Origin: Raineyella sp044508675
Lineage (GTDB): Bacteria; Actinomycetota; Actinomycetes; Propionibacteriales; Propionibacteriaceae
Length of the DNA: 60,676 nucleotides
Direction: 5' to 3'
NCBI GenBank assembly: GCA_044508675.1
Contig: JBIQHF010000018.1
Span: 1-60,676, forward strand
Part shown: positions 1 through 8,767 of the stretch, piece after piece
Numbering within the stretch: position 1 is the first letter of the stretch
Layout of the letters: each line of letters opens with the position of its first letter
Notes under the pieces: generated by a model
Database searches by the model: none
Seen by the model: the letters and a program-made list of their open reading frames with translations, nothing else
Told to the model about the DNA's origin: nothing
Translations under genes and position numbers: made by a program

Positions 1-705
1 GAGCTGGCCAACCTGATGAACGAGTCGGCCATTCTGGCGGCCAAGCGGGGGGCGAGCCGGATCACCCAGGAAGACGTGATGCGCTCCCTCGACACCGTCC
101 GGCTCGGCGTGGCGCGCTCCGTGGTGATCCCCGAGGAGGAGCGCCGCCGCACCGCCTACCACGAGGCCGGCCATGCGCTGCTCGGCATGCTGCAGCCGGG
201 CGCCGACCCGGTGCGGACGATCTCGATCATCCCGCGGGGCCAGACTCTGGGTGTCACGGTGTCGACTCCCGAGGAGGACCGCTACGGCTACGACGAGACC
301 TACCTGCGCGGCAAGATCATCGGTGCCCTGGGTGGCTGGGCGGCGGAGGAGACCGTCCTCGGCTTCACCACGACCGGGGTGGACAACGATCTGGAGCAGG
401 TGACGAACATTGCCCGCGCCATGGTCGGCCGCTGGGGGATGTCGGAGAAGGTCGGCGCGATGACCGTGCTCAGCAACGACGGCGACCCGCGCATGATGGG
501 CATTTCCGAGCTGACGCTGGCCAACGTGGACGAGGAGGCCCGTCGGATCATCGCGGAGTGCCAGGACGAGGCCAAGCGCCTGCTGGTGGAGCACCGCGAC
601 CAGCTCGACAGCATCGTGGACGCGCTGATGGAGCACGAGACGCTGAACGAGACGGCCGCGTACGCCGCAGCGGGCGTCCCGCATCCCCAGGGGCTCGGCC
701 GGTAG
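1..705 (+). CDS. ftsH: ATP-dependent zinc metalloprotease FtsH, C-terminal part (5' end outside window)
   Basis: FtsH is a membrane-anchored AAA+ protease that degrades misfolded or short-lived membrane proteins. Only the last 234 residues are here, and the frame is open from base 1, so the AAA domain and membrane segments lie upstream. The visible part starts in the conserved segment between the AAA and protease domains (ELANLMNESAILAA). It carries the M41 zinc site HEAGH (residues 54-58 of the visible part) and the downstream GVDNDL segment that supplies the third, aspartate ligand. It ends in the usual helical protease domain plus a short tail. Nothing in the visible part looks damaged. 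Confidence 0.95.
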   Translation, partial: ELANLMNESAILAAKRGASRITQEDVMRSLDTVRLGVARSVVIPEEERRRTAYHEAGHALLGMLQPGADPVRTISIIPRGQTLGVTVSTPEEDRYGYDETYLRGKIIGALGGWAAEETVLGFTTTGVDNDLEQVTNIARAMVGRWGMSEKVGAMTVLSNDGDPRMMGISELTLANVDEEARRIIAECQDEAKRLLVEHRDQLDSIVDALMEHETLNETAAYAAAGVPHPQGLGR

Positions 706-749
706 GCCCGTACCGCGACATCAGCGCCGTGACGACCCGAGGATCGAGG

Positions 750-1007
750 TCAGTCCTGCTGCAGCGTCTCCCAGATCTCTTTGCACTCGGGGCACACCGG
801 GAACTTGTCGGGGTTGCGCGAGGGCACCCACACCTTGCCGCACAGCGCGATCACCGGGGTGCCCATCACCATCGCCTCGGTCAGCTTCTCCTTGGGCACG
901 AAGTGGGAGAAGCGCTCGTGGTCGCCGTCCTCGTAGCGGAGGTCCTCCTCCTGCTCGACGCGCTCGTCGACGAGGGTCTCGGAACCGGGGGCCAGATGCT
1001 GGGTCAT
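750..1007 (-). CDS. DUF3039 family protein
   Basis: An 85-residue protein of the DUF3039 family, found throughout Actinobacteria and of unknown function. The C-terminal half holds one Cys (ALCGK) followed by a CPEC knuckle, which suggests a small zinc-binding fold. The N-terminal half is acidic. The gene converges on ftsH and diverges from the helicase gene. The ATG sits 6 nt after a TAGACT box with no Shine-Dalgarno sequence, so translation is probably leaderless. Family assignment is confident; function is not. Confidence 0.85.
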   Translation of the reverse strand: MTQHLAPGSETLVDERVEQEEDLRYEDGDHERFSHFVPKEKLTEAMVMGTPVIALCGKVWVPSRNPDKFPVCPECKEIWETLQQD

Positions 1008-1013
1008 GGGGAA

Positions 1014-1019
1014 AGTCTA
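1014..1019 (-). promoter_or_regulatory. -10 box of a leaderless promoter (DUF3039 gene)
   Basis: TAGACT on the minus strand, followed by exactly 6 nt and then the ATG of the DUF3039 gene. This places the expected transcription start at the start codon. Confidence 0.6.
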
Positions 1020-1097
1020 CGTTCTGATCCCCTCGGACTCACCCCGCGAGAAGGTCCGGGGCCGGACCGGGATGGCACTGCGATGCCGGGTGCCGCC

Positions 1098-1103
1098 TAA
1101 CAT
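1098..1103 (+). promoter_or_regulatory. -10 box of a leaderless promoter (helicase gene)
   Basis: TAACAT followed by 7 nt and GTG. The in-frame ATG at 1102 lies inside the box and would not be transcribed, which favours the GTG at 1111 as the start. Confidence 0.55.
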
Positions 1104-1110
1104 GGGGCCG

Positions 1111-2928
1111 GTGAGTTCCCTGTTCCCCGCCGACACCCCGGATCTACGGTCCCGTGGACTGTCGCCCGCCTACCCGGACCGGGCCGCCTGGGGAACCGTC
1201 AAGAACCTGCGCGCCTGGCAGGCGGCCGCCCTGCGGCAGTACCGCGAGGAGGATCCCCGGGACTTCCTCACCGTCGCCACCCCCGGCGCCGGCAAGACCT
1301 CGTTCGCGCTGACCGTCGCGGCCGACCTGATGAACCGCCGCCTGGTCGACCGGATCGTCATCATCACCCCGACCGAGCACCTGAAGACCCAGTGGGCCAA
1401 CGCCGCCGACCGGGCCGGGCTGCCGATCGACCCCGAGGGTACGCCCCGCGGGGGCGCGGCCGGCAAGGACTTCGTCGGCATCGCGATGACGTACGCCGGG
1501 GCCGCGGTGAACCCGAACGCGCTGCGCACCCGGATCGAGTACCACAACACCCTGGTGATCTTCGACGAGATCCACCACGCCGGTGACGCGCTGAGCTGGG
1601 GCGAGGCGGTCCGCGAGGCCTGCGAGCCGGCCCGCCGGCGACTCGCGCTGACCGGCACCCCGTTCCGGTCCGACGCGAACCCGATCCCGTTCGTCACGTA
1701 CGAGCCGGACGCCGAGGGCACCATGCGCTCGCGTGCCGACTTCAACTACGGGTACGCCGAGGCGCTGGCCGACGGCATCGTCCGTCCGGTGCTGTTCATG
1801 GCCTACTCCGGGGACATGCACTGGCGCACCAATGCCGGCGACGAAGTCACCGCCCGGCTCGGCGAGCCGATGACCAAGGACATGGTCTCCCAGGCGTTGC
1901 GGACGGCGCTCGACCCGAACGGCGCCTGGATCCCGGCGGTGCTCCGCGCGGCCGACACCCGGCTGACCGAGGTGCGCCAGACGGTTCCGGACGCCGGGGG
2001 CCTGGTCATCGCCAACGACCAGACCACGGCCCGGGCGTACGCCCGGATCCTGCACCACATCACCGGCGAGAAGCCGACCCTGGTGCTGTCCGACGAGCCG
2101 AAGTCGGGGGCCAGGATCACCGAGTTCTCCGAGTCGCAGGACCGCTGGATGGTCGCGGTCCGGATGGTGTCGGAGGGTGTCGACGTCCCGCGACTGTCGG
2201 TCGGCGTCTACGCCACGATGACGGCCACCCCGCTGTTCTTCGCCCAGGCGATCGGGCGTTTCGTGCGGGCACGGACCCGTGGCGAGACGGCCACCGTGTT
2301 CGTGCCCAGTGTGTCGCGGCTGCTGACGTTCGCCTCGGAACTGGAGGTGCAGCGCGACCATGCGCTGCGGCGGCGCGCCGAGGATGAGACGAACCTGATG
2401 GCCGAGGCGCTGATGGAGCGCAACAACCCGGACGCCGACATCGACGGGGAGAAGAAGCAGTACCAGGCGCTCGAATCCGAGGCGGACTTCGACAAGGTGC
2501 TCTTCGACGGCGGTGAGTTCGGGCTCACCACGATGGCCGGGTCCGAGGAGGAGCAGGAGTACCTCGGCCTGCCCGGGCTGCTGGATGCCGGCCAGGTGAA
2601 GCACCTGCTGCAGCGTCGCCAGGCCGACCAGCTGGCCCGCAGCGAGGCTGGCAACGGTGCCAACCGGCCCGACGGCGCCACCCGGGCCGACGACACCGGT
2701 CGGGCCCGCAAGCAGGCGACCCACCAGAGGCTGCGGGCGCTGCGCAAGGAGCTCAACTCGCTCGTGGCTGCGTGGAACCACCGCACCGACCTGCCGCACG
2801 GGGTGATCCACAACAAGCTGGTCACCCAGACCGGCGGGCCACCGTCGGCGGCCGCCGACGAGGCGACGCTGGAGCAGCGCATCGACCTGATCCGGCAGTG
2901 GGCGATCACCGGATCCGGACCCCGCTGA
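1111..2928 (+). CDS. Superfamily II DEAD/DEAH-box helicase
   Basis: A 605-residue superfamily II helicase. Visible motifs in order are Walker A (TPGAGKTSF), the Walker B/DEAH box (IFDEIHH), motif III (LTGTPF) and the C-terminal arginine-finger motif (QAIGRFVRAR). Substrate and partners cannot be read from the sequence. Homologues in Actinobacteria are annotated as DEAD/DEAH helicases next to DUF3039, as here. The reading frame extends upstream of the DUF3039 start, but the GTG chosen follows a leaderless-type promoter and gives the expected N-terminus. The tail after about residue 440 is charged and low in recognisable motifs. Confidence 0.88.
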   Translation: MSSLFPADTPDLRSRGLSPAYPDRAAWGTVKNLRAWQAAALRQYREEDPRDFLTVATPGAGKTSFALTVAADLMNRRLVDRIVIITPTEHLKTQWANAADRAGLPIDPEGTPRGGAAGKDFVGIAMTYAGAAVNPNALRTRIEYHNTLVIFDEIHHAGDALSWGEAVREACEPARRRLALTGTPFRSDANPIPFVTYEPDAEGTMRSRADFNYGYAEALADGIVRPVLFMAYSGDMHWRTNAGDEVTARLGEPMTKDMVSQALRTALDPNGAWIPAVLRAADTRLTEVRQTVPDAGGLVIANDQTTARAYARILHHITGEKPTLVLSDEPKSGARITEFSESQDRWMVAVRMVSEGVDVPRLSVGVYATMTATPLFFAQAIGRFVRARTRGETATVFVPSVSRLLTFASELEVQRDHALRRRAEDETNLMAEALMERNNPDADIDGEKKQYQALESEADFDKVLFDGGEFGLTTMAGSEEEQEYLGLPGLLDAGQVKHLLQRRQADQLARSEAGNGANRPDGATRADDTGRARKQATHQRLRALRKELNSLVAAWNHRTDLPHGVIHNKLVTQTGGPPSAAADEATLEQRIDLIRQWAITGSGPR

Positions 2929-2990
2929 GCGGACCGCTCGCCGGCTGCGGGGCGGGTTACCCGGACCGGTCCACGGCCCATCGGGGCCAC

Positions 2991-2996
2991 TAGTCT
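2991..2996 (+). promoter_or_regulatory. -10 box of a leaderless promoter (RDD gene)
   Basis: TAGTCT followed by 6 nt and GTG, with no ribosome binding site between them. Confidence 0.65.
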
Positions 2997-3002
2997 GGGG
3001 TC

Positions 3003-3842
3003 GTGAGCCACAATCCTGCCGACAACCCAGCGAACCCTGCAGCTCCGGCCGATTGGTACCCGGATCCGGCCGACCCGGCGCGCCAGCGCTACTGGGACGG
3101 CCAGCAGTGGACCACGCACACCCGCGCGTACGAGCCGCCCCCGCAGCCGGCGTACGCTCAGCAGCCCGGTGGCCAGCCGTACGGACAGCAGCCGTACGGA
3201 CAACAGCCCTACGGACAGCAGCCGTACGGACAGCAGGGCTGGGGGTATCAGGCGCAGCCCGCGGGCCCGACCACCGACGACGGTGTCCGCCTCGCCGGTT
3301 GGTGGATGCGATTGCTCGCCTTCATCATCGACGCGGTCCTGCTCGACATCGTGACCAGCATCGTCACCGCACCTCTCCTGGCGCCCTACACGATCGCCGC
3401 CACCCAGTGGGTTGACGACGTCACCCGCGGGATCATGCAGGGCGGTGAATTCCCCGACTACGGGGAGATGCTGGCCACCATGCCCGGATTGTTCGAGGTG
3501 CTGGGATTCTGGCGCGGTTCGGCGGCGGTGCTGGTGCCGATCGCGATCTGGTTCCTCTACTTCCTGCTGATGACCCGCTACCGCGGCGGCACCCTCGGGA
3601 AGCTGATGCTGGGGCTGCGGGTCGTCCCGGTCGGCCAGGGACGCTCGACCGAGCGGCTCGGCTGGGGCCAGGCCGCGCTCCGCGCCGGCGTGTGGGTGAT
3701 TCCCAACCTGAGCGGTATCGGGGCCGGGTTCAGTTTCCTGTCCTTGTTCCGGTTGCTGGACGGGCTCTGGGCGGCCTGGGACGGCAAGCGCCAGACGCTC
3801 CACGACAAGGTCGCCCACACCCAGGTGATCACTACCCGGTGA
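3003..3842 (+). CDS. DUF2510 and RDD domain membrane protein
   Basis: A 279-residue protein in three parts. Residues about 17-42 are a DUF2510 module (WYPDPADP...YWDGQQW). Residues about 59-78 are a Pro/Gln/Tyr linker with four YGQQP units. From about residue 93 comes an RDD domain with several hydrophobic membrane segments. RDD proteins are small membrane proteins, some linked to transport, but no substrate can be assigned. The start is a leaderless GTG 6 nt after TAGTCT. The gene stands alone downstream of the helicase gene and upstream of a repeat-bearing gap. Confidence 0.85.
   Translation: MSHNPADNPANPAAPADWYPDPADPARQRYWDGQQWTTHTRAYEPPPQPAYAQQPGGQPYGQQPYGQQPYGQQPYGQQGWGYQAQPAGPTTDDGVRLAGWWMRLLAFIIDAVLLDIVTSIVTAPLLAPYTIAATQWVDDVTRGIMQGGEFPDYGEMLATMPGLFEVLGFWRGSAAVLVPIAIWFLYFLLMTRYRGGTLGKLMLGLRVVPVGQGRSTERLGWGQAALRAGVWVIPNLSGIGAGFSFLSLFRLLDGLWAAWDGKRQTLHDKVAHTQVITTR
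3177..3236 (+). repeat. 15-bp tandem repeat, four copies, inside the RDD gene
   Basis: Four consecutive copies of CCGTACGGACAGCAG with one or two substitutions. The period is a multiple of three, so the array encodes PYGQQ repeats and can change copy number without breaking the frame. Confidence 0.85.
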
Positions 3843-3865
3843 CCTGCGGCCGGCTGCCCACGGGG

Positions 3866-4008
3866 CTGCTGCGGACGTACGGGTTCCACAGCGGATCTCC
3901 GGTCCGGCCGAGGACCACACGAGGGCAGCGGCTGCGCACAACGTCCGCGGCGCCTGCCGGCGTGGAGCACAACGTCCGCACCGAGCACGAGGTCCGCAGC
4001 GGATCACG
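3866..4008. repeat. GCGGAC/GTCCGC intergenic repeat cluster, copy A
   Basis: The gap between the RDD gene and malQ carries repeated short units in both orientations: GCTGCGGAC, CAGCGGATCTCCGGT, CACAACGTCCGC (twice) and GGTCCGCAGCGGAT. The same units recur, mostly inverted, near 10.4 kb. No gene is visible. A TAGGGT box at 4052-4057 probably starts the malQ transcript. Confidence 0.6.
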
Positions 4009-4115
4009 GGGCCTTCGGCACGCCCTGGCGAGGCAGTGGTCTTGGCGGCGCTAGGGTGGCACCATCCCCGCGGCGGCCCCCTCCGCCCCTCGTACGACCC
4101 CTGACAAGGATCAAC

Positions 4116-6308
4116 GTGGCAGTCCCGAGCCCCCAACTCCAGCAGCTCGCGAGCGACTATGGCGTCGCGACGGGCTACTACAACACGTCGGGGGAGTACG
4201 TCACCGCCTCGGCCGGGACACTGGTCGCAGTGCTGGCCAGCATGGGCGTCGACGGCAGCACCCCCGAGGCCGCTGCCGCCGCGAGCCAGCAGCGCCAGGA
4301 CGAGATCTGGACCCGGGTCCTGCCGCCCTCGGTCGTGATGCGCAGGTCCCAGGACCGTACGGTCGACGTGCACGTCCGCGAGGGCCACACCGTCGAGGTG
4401 ACCGTGGTGCTCGAGGGCGGGGAATTGGTCCCGGTCGACCAGGTCGACAACTGGGAGCAGCCCCGCCTGGTTGGCGGGATGGCCTACGGGGAGGCGACCT
4501 TCCGACTGCCGACCGGGCTGCCGCTGGGCTACCACCAACTCCGTGCTGACTGGGACGGCAAGACCTGCCTGGTGCCGATGATCGTCACCCCGGACAGCCT
4601 CGAGCTGCCGGAGCGCACCTGGGGACCCATGGTCCAGGTGTACTCGGCCCGCTCCGGGGACTCCTGGGGGATCGGGGACCTCGCCGACCTGCGGACCCTG
4701 GTCGACTGGTCGGCCGACCAGGGGGCCGGCTACGTGCTCACCAACCCGATGCACGCCGCCGAGCCGACCGTGCCGCAGGAGGCCTCGCCCTACCTGCCGA
4801 CCAGCCGCCGCTTCAGCCACCCGATCTACCTGCGGGTGGAGGACATCCCCGAGTACGGGCAGCTGTCTGACGAGCGACGGGCCCGCGTCGTCGAGTTGCG
4901 CGAGCAGGTGCAGCAGGACCCGGCGACCTGCGACCGGATCGACCGGGACACGGTTTGGCCGGCCAAGATGGAGGCCCTCTACCTGGTCCACCAGGTCCCT
5001 CGTACGCCGGAGCGGCAGGCGGCCTTCCGCCGCTATCGCGCCGAGCAGGAGGCGGGGCTGGTCCATTTCGCCCGGTGGATGGCGCTGGCCGAGACCTATG
5101 GCGCCGACTGGCGACGGTGGGACGAGCCGCTGCGTGACATGGAATCGCCGGAACTGGACGTCTGGGCCGCCCAGCATGTCGCGAAGGTGGAGTTCCACAT
5201 CTGGCTGCAGTGGCAGCTGGACGAGCAGACCGCCCGGGTGCAGCAGGCAGCGAAGGACGCCGGCATGGCGATCGGCGTGATGGGTGACCTGGCCGTCGGG
5301 GTGAACGAGTACGGCGCCGAGACCTGGGCCAACCCGGGCCTGTACGCCCGCGGCGTGACCGTCGGCGCGCCCCCGGACCCGTACAACATGCTGGGCCAGG
5401 ACTGGAGCCAGCCGCCACTGCGGCCCGACGTGCTGGCCCGGACCGGGTACGCCCCGTTCCGTGCGCTGGTCGGGACGCTGCTGCGCCATAGTGGGGGCCT
5501 GCGGGTCGACCACATCATGGGCCTGTTCCGGCTGTGGTGGATCCCCGCCGGGATGGCGCCGACCGAGGGGACGTACGTCTACTACGACCACGAGGCGATG
5601 GTCGGAGTGCTGACCCTGGAGGCCTTGCGCGCCGGGGCGGTCGTGGTGGGGGAGGACCTCGGCACGGTCGAGCCGTATGTACGGGACTACCTGCGAGACC
5701 GGGGCGTGCTCGGCACCTCGATCCTGTGGTGGGAGAAGAACCACGAGGGCCGCCCGCTGGAGCCACAGTGGTACCGGGAGGCCTGCATGGCCTCGGTGAC
5801 CACCCACGACCTGCCGCCGACCGCCGGCTACCTGGAGATGGCGCACGTCGACCTGCGCCAACGGCTGGGGGTGCTGACCCGGCCGGTCGCAGACGTGCTC
5901 GCGGACGAGGAACGGGAGCAGGCGATGTTCCTCGACGCCTGCCGCGACCTCGGGCTGCTGCCCCCTGACTTCGAGCTTTTCACCGAGGAGGAGCAGGCGG
6001 CCTGCCGGGCCCGTACGGCCTGGGGCGAGGTCGTCGCCGGCGACGATCCGGCCGGCCACGACGCTGCCCTGCGGACCGCGGTCGAGGCGCTGTACGGCTA
6101 CCTGGCCCGGTCCCGGGCCCGGCTGATCAACGTCGCCCTGACCGACCTGGTCGGCGACCGCCGGATCCAGAACCAGCCCGGCACGGCCTGGGAGTACCCG
6201 AACTGGCGCATCCCGCTGTCCGGCCCCGACGGCCGGCCCGTCCTGCTGGAGTCCGCCCTGGCCGACGGGCGGGCCGCCGCCCTGGCGGCCGTCGTCCGCG
6301 GCGAGTGA
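4116..6308 (+). CDS. malQ: 4-alpha-glucanotransferase (amylomaltase, GH77)
   Basis: A 730-residue cytoplasmic enzyme that transfers 4-alpha-glucan segments between maltodextrins in glycogen and maltose metabolism. It has the long actinobacterial N-terminal extension (about residues 1-165) before the GH77 barrel. Catalytic segments are visible: the nucleophile Asp in LRVDHIMG, the acid/base Glu in VGEDLGTV and the third acidic residue in THDLPPT. The GTG start is preceded by AAGGA at the right distance. The frame runs 60 bases further upstream, but that stretch encodes an unlikely Pro/Arg leader. It converges with pncB across a short hairpin. Confidence 0.93.
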   Translation: MAVPSPQLQQLASDYGVATGYYNTSGEYVTASAGTLVAVLASMGVDGSTPEAAAAASQQRQDEIWTRVLPPSVVMRRSQDRTVDVHVREGHTVEVTVVLEGGELVPVDQVDNWEQPRLVGGMAYGEATFRLPTGLPLGYHQLRADWDGKTCLVPMIVTPDSLELPERTWGPMVQVYSARSGDSWGIGDLADLRTLVDWSADQGAGYVLTNPMHAAEPTVPQEASPYLPTSRRFSHPIYLRVEDIPEYGQLSDERRARVVELREQVQQDPATCDRIDRDTVWPAKMEALYLVHQVPRTPERQAAFRRYRAEQEAGLVHFARWMALAETYGADWRRWDEPLRDMESPELDVWAAQHVAKVEFHIWLQWQLDEQTARVQQAAKDAGMAIGVMGDLAVGVNEYGAETWANPGLYARGVTVGAPPDPYNMLGQDWSQPPLRPDVLARTGYAPFRALVGTLLRHSGGLRVDHIMGLFRLWWIPAGMAPTEGTYVYYDHEAMVGVLTLEALRAGAVVVGEDLGTVEPYVRDYLRDRGVLGTSILWWEKNHEGRPLEPQWYREACMASVTTHDLPPTAGYLEMAHVDLRQRLGVLTRPVADVLADEEREQAMFLDACRDLGLLPPDFELFTEEEQAACRARTAWGEVVAGDDPAGHDAALRTAVEALYGYLARSRARLINVALTDLVGDRRIQNQPGTAWEYPNWRIPLSGPDGRPVLLESALADGRAAALAAVVRGE

Positions 6309-6323
6309 CGGACCGCCGGTCCG
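6309..6323. terminator. Short hairpin between convergent malQ and pncB
   Basis: CGGACC-gcc-GGTCCG, a 6-bp GC stem in the 25-base gap between the two stop codons. There is no U-tract, so a terminator role is only suggested. Confidence 0.35.
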
Positions 6324-6333
6324 CTCCCCTGGG

Positions 6334-7662
6334 TCAGCCCTGGCTGCTGGCCCCCGAGGCGTAGTCGGACTCGTAGATCGTCGGGATCACCGGGTCACCC
6401 AGCGACATCTTCCGGGCGTCCCGGGGCAGCTCGGCCAGGCTGGCACGGTGCCGGCGCCGGCCGGCCTCCAGGTCGTCCTCCCATAGGATCTCCCCGTCGC
6501 GGACCAGGTCGACCAGCAGCTCCCGGTCGTTGTGGTCGCCCTCGGGGCGGGCACCGACGCCGATCACCTCGGCCTCGGCGACCCCGTCCTCGTCGAGGCG
6601 TCGTACGGCGTACTTGCGCCCACCGACGGTGGCCTTGTTGACCGAGGTCTTCTCGACCGGTGCCAGCGCGGCGGACCGGTCGGCGGACGTGGCCCGGGCG
6701 ACGAGCTTGTAGACGAACTCGCAGGTCGGATGTCCCGACCCCACCACCAGGTTGGTGCCCACCCCGTACCCGTCGACCGGGGCGACGGCCAGCGCGCCGA
6801 TCTGCCACTCGTCCAGGTCGGAGGTGACAATGATCCGGGTCCCGGTGGCACCGAGCGCGTCGAGCTGTTCGCGCACCTCGCGGGCGGTGATCGCCAGATC
6901 GCCCGAGTCGATCCGGACCGCCCCCAGGTCGGTGCCGGCCAGCTCGACGGCGGTGCGGACAGCATCGCTGATCGAGTAGGTGTCGACCAGGAGGGTCGTG
7001 CCCCGGCCCTGGGTGTGCAGCTGGGCCTCGAACGCGTCCCTCTCGGAGTCGTGCAGCAGGGTGAAGGAGTGCGCGGCGGTGCCGGCGGTGGGGATGCCGT
7101 GGCGCCGGCCGGCCTCCAGGTTGGAGGTGGAGCTGAAGCCGACCAGGTACGCCGCGCGGGACGCGGCGACGGCGGCGTCCTCGTGCATCCGCCGGGCGCC
7201 CATCTCGATGCAGGGACGGTCGCCGGCCATCAGCGTCATCCGGGAGCCGGCCGACGCCACCGCCGAGTCGTAGTTGTAGATCGACAGCAGCACCGTCTCC
7301 AGCACGCACGCCTCGGCGAACCCGCCCTCGACCACCAGCAGCGGCGAGCCGGGGAAGTACACTTCGCCCTCGGGGTAGCCCCAGATGTCTCCGGTGAAGC
7401 GGAAGTCGGCCAGCCAGTCCAGGACCGGCCCGGACACGACCCGGTTGGCGCGGAGGAAGTCCAGCTCCGCGGGGCCGAAGCGGAAGTTGCGCAGGGCATC
7501 CATCGCGCGGCCCACGCCCGCGACGACCCCGTAGCGTCGTCCCCGCGGCAGCCGGCGAGGGAACAGCTCGAACACGCTGCGGCGGAACGCGGTGCCGGAT
7601 TGCATGGCCGCTTCGACCATCGTCAGTTCGTAGTGGTCGGTGTACAGCGCTGAACTGGTCAC
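6334..7662 (-). CDS. pncB: Nicotinate phosphoribosyltransferase
   Basis: A 442-residue enzyme that makes nicotinate mononucleotide from nicotinate and PRPP in NAD salvage. The length and conserved blocks fit the family: the N-terminal YTDHYELTM segment, GTAAHSFTLLHDSE in the middle (the region of the phosphorylated His) and the phosphate-binding TSDLDEW region. It is divergent from clpS, an arrangement also known for mycobacterial pncB1. The GTG start lies 7 nt after TAGGCT without a Shine-Dalgarno sequence, so it is probably leaderless. Confidence 0.93.
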   Translation of the reverse strand: MTSSALYTDHYELTMVEAAMQSGTAFRRSVFELFPRRLPRGRRYGVVAGVGRAMDALRNFRFGPAELDFLRANRVVSGPVLDWLADFRFTGDIWGYPEGEVYFPGSPLLVVEGGFAEACVLETVLLSIYNYDSAVASAGSRMTLMAGDRPCIEMGARRMHEDAAVAASRAAYLVGFSSTSNLEAGRRHGIPTAGTAAHSFTLLHDSERDAFEAQLHTQGRGTTLLVDTYSISDAVRTAVELAGTDLGAVRIDSGDLAITAREVREQLDALGATGTRIIVTSDLDEWQIGALAVAPVDGYGVGTNLVVGSGHPTCEFVYKLVARATSADRSAALAPVEKTSVNKATVGGRKYAVRRLDEDGVAEAEVIGVGARPEGDHNDRELLVDLVRDGEILWEDDLEAGRRRHRASLAELPRDARKMSLGDPVIPTIYESDYASGASSQG

Positions 7663-7669
7663 GTGCGGC

Positions 7670-7675
7670 AGCCTA
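7670..7675 (-). promoter_or_regulatory. -10 box of a leaderless promoter (pncB)
   Basis: TAGGCT on the minus strand, then 7 nt, then the GTG of pncB. Confidence 0.6.
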
Positions 7676-7751
7676 ATCTCCCCGCCCCGGACACGGTCCG
7701 CCGGGGCCCGGAGGTGTCGCGAGCGTTTGGCTCGATGAGAGACTGGGAATC

Positions 7752-8063
7752 ATGACCGCACCAGAACACCCCGCATCCCCCTCCGGAGGGACGGCGGTCA
7801 TCGAACGACCTGCCGACCAGGCGGACCTCGAGTCGCCCTGGACCACCATCGTCTGGGACGACCCGGTCAACCTGATGTCGTACGTGACCCATGTCTTCGT
7901 CACCTACTTCCACTACTCGCGCGAGAAGGCTGAGCGATTGATGCTGCAGGTACACAACGAGGGGCGGGCCGTGGTGTCCTCCGGGACCCGCGAGGAGATG
8001 GAGCGCGACGTGAACGCGATGCACGAGTTCGGCCTGTGGGCCACGCTCGGACGGGCAGAGTGA
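7752..8063 (+). CDS. clpS: ATP-dependent Clp protease adaptor ClpS
   Basis: A 103-residue N-recognin that delivers N-degron substrates to the ClpC/ClpP protease. The conserved core is visible: WDDPVNLMSYV (N-end pocket region), YSREKAERLMLQVHNEG and the GTREEMERDVNAMH helix. About 35 residues of flexible N-terminus precede the core, as usual. It lies divergent from pncB and 4 nt upstream of the DUF2017 gene, with which it probably forms an operon. Confidence 0.95.
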   Translation: MTAPEHPASPSGGTAVIERPADQADLESPWTTIVWDDPVNLMSYVTHVFVTYFHYSREKAERLMLQVHNEGRAVVSSGTREEMERDVNAMHEFGLWATLGRAE

Positions 8064-8067
8064 GCCG

Positions 8068-8748
8068 GTGAAGCGGTTCCGACGACGTGGGCGCCAGTAC
8101 CAGGCGGTGATGGAGGAGTTCGAGGTCGGGCTGATGCTGTCCCTGTGCGGGCAGCTGGTGGACCTGCTGAGTCCGGAGGTCGCCGGCCCCGATCCCGAGG
8201 AGGACCCCGAGTCGTACGATCCGTACGGGCCGGGCTTCGAGGACTCCGACTTCGAGGACCTGATCCACCTGGCCAGCGAGCGTCCCACCGGGGCCTCCGA
8301 CACGGCGGATGACGGCCATGACGACCCGTTCGCGAAGTGGGAGCAGGAGCTCGATCCGCATCGGCCTCCGGCCCAGCGGCCGACCGACCCGGTGCTGTTG
8401 CGACTGTTCCCCGACGCCTACCGCGATGATCCGGCAGCGTCGGAGGAGTTCCGCCGCTACACCGAGTCCGACCAGCGGGTACGCAAGGTCGAGGAGGCCC
8501 TGGTGGTGCTGGGCTGCCTGGAGGCCAGCGAGCGGGGCCACCAGCCGGTGCGGGTGCAGCCGGACCAGGTCCAGGCCTGGCTCCGTACGCTCACCGCGCT
8601 GCGACTGGTGGTCGCCGAACGGCTGGGCATCACGGCCGAGACGCCCGACGGTGACCCGGAGGCGGTGCTGCCCCAGGCGCGCGATTTCATCCTCGAGGTC
8701 TACGACTGGCTGGCGTACGTGCAGGAGTCCCTGCTGGCCGCGCTGTGA
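8068..8748 (+). CDS. DUF2017 domain-containing protein
   Basis: A 226-residue acidic helical protein of the DUF2017 family, which in Actinobacteria is almost always encoded directly after clpS. The GTG start is 4 nt after the clpS stop. No catalytic motif is visible. A role alongside ClpS is suggested only by the conserved neighbourhood. The region around residues 45-75 is strongly acidic and probably disordered. Confidence 0.85.
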   Translation: MKRFRRRGRQYQAVMEEFEVGLMLSLCGQLVDLLSPEVAGPDPEEDPESYDPYGPGFEDSDFEDLIHLASERPTGASDTADDGHDDPFAKWEQELDPHRPPAQRPTDPVLLRLFPDAYRDDPAASEEFRRYTESDQRVRKVEEALVVLGCLEASERGHQPVRVQPDQVQAWLRTLTALRLVVAERLGITAETPDGDPEAVLPQARDFILEVYDWLAYVQESLLAAL

Positions 8749-8755
8749 GTCGCGC

Positions 8756-8761
8756 TAGATT
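8756..8761 (+). promoter_or_regulatory. -10 box of a leaderless promoter (murI)
   Basis: TAGATT, then 6 nt, then the GTG of murI. The box lies in the 19-nt gap after the DUF2017 gene, so murI has its own promoter. Confidence 0.6.
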
Positions 8762-8767
8762 CGGGAC

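Noticed and set aside
3177..3236. CRISPR-like array
   Set aside because: The units are contiguous 15-mers without spacers, inside a gene. No CRISPR array or cas gene is present in the window.
4052..4066. TAGGGT-N6-ATC upstream of malQ, which would give a leaderless ATC start
   Set aside because: ATC starts are very rare, and the GTG at 4116 has a good ribosome site and the right N-terminus; the box probably just sets a leader of about 50 nt.
2208..6059. A 1283-codon open frame on the minus strand opposite the helicase, RDD and malQ genes
   Set aside because: Its product is low-complexity Arg/Pro/Gly sequence without domains, and it lies opposite three clearly real genes; a shadow of high GC.
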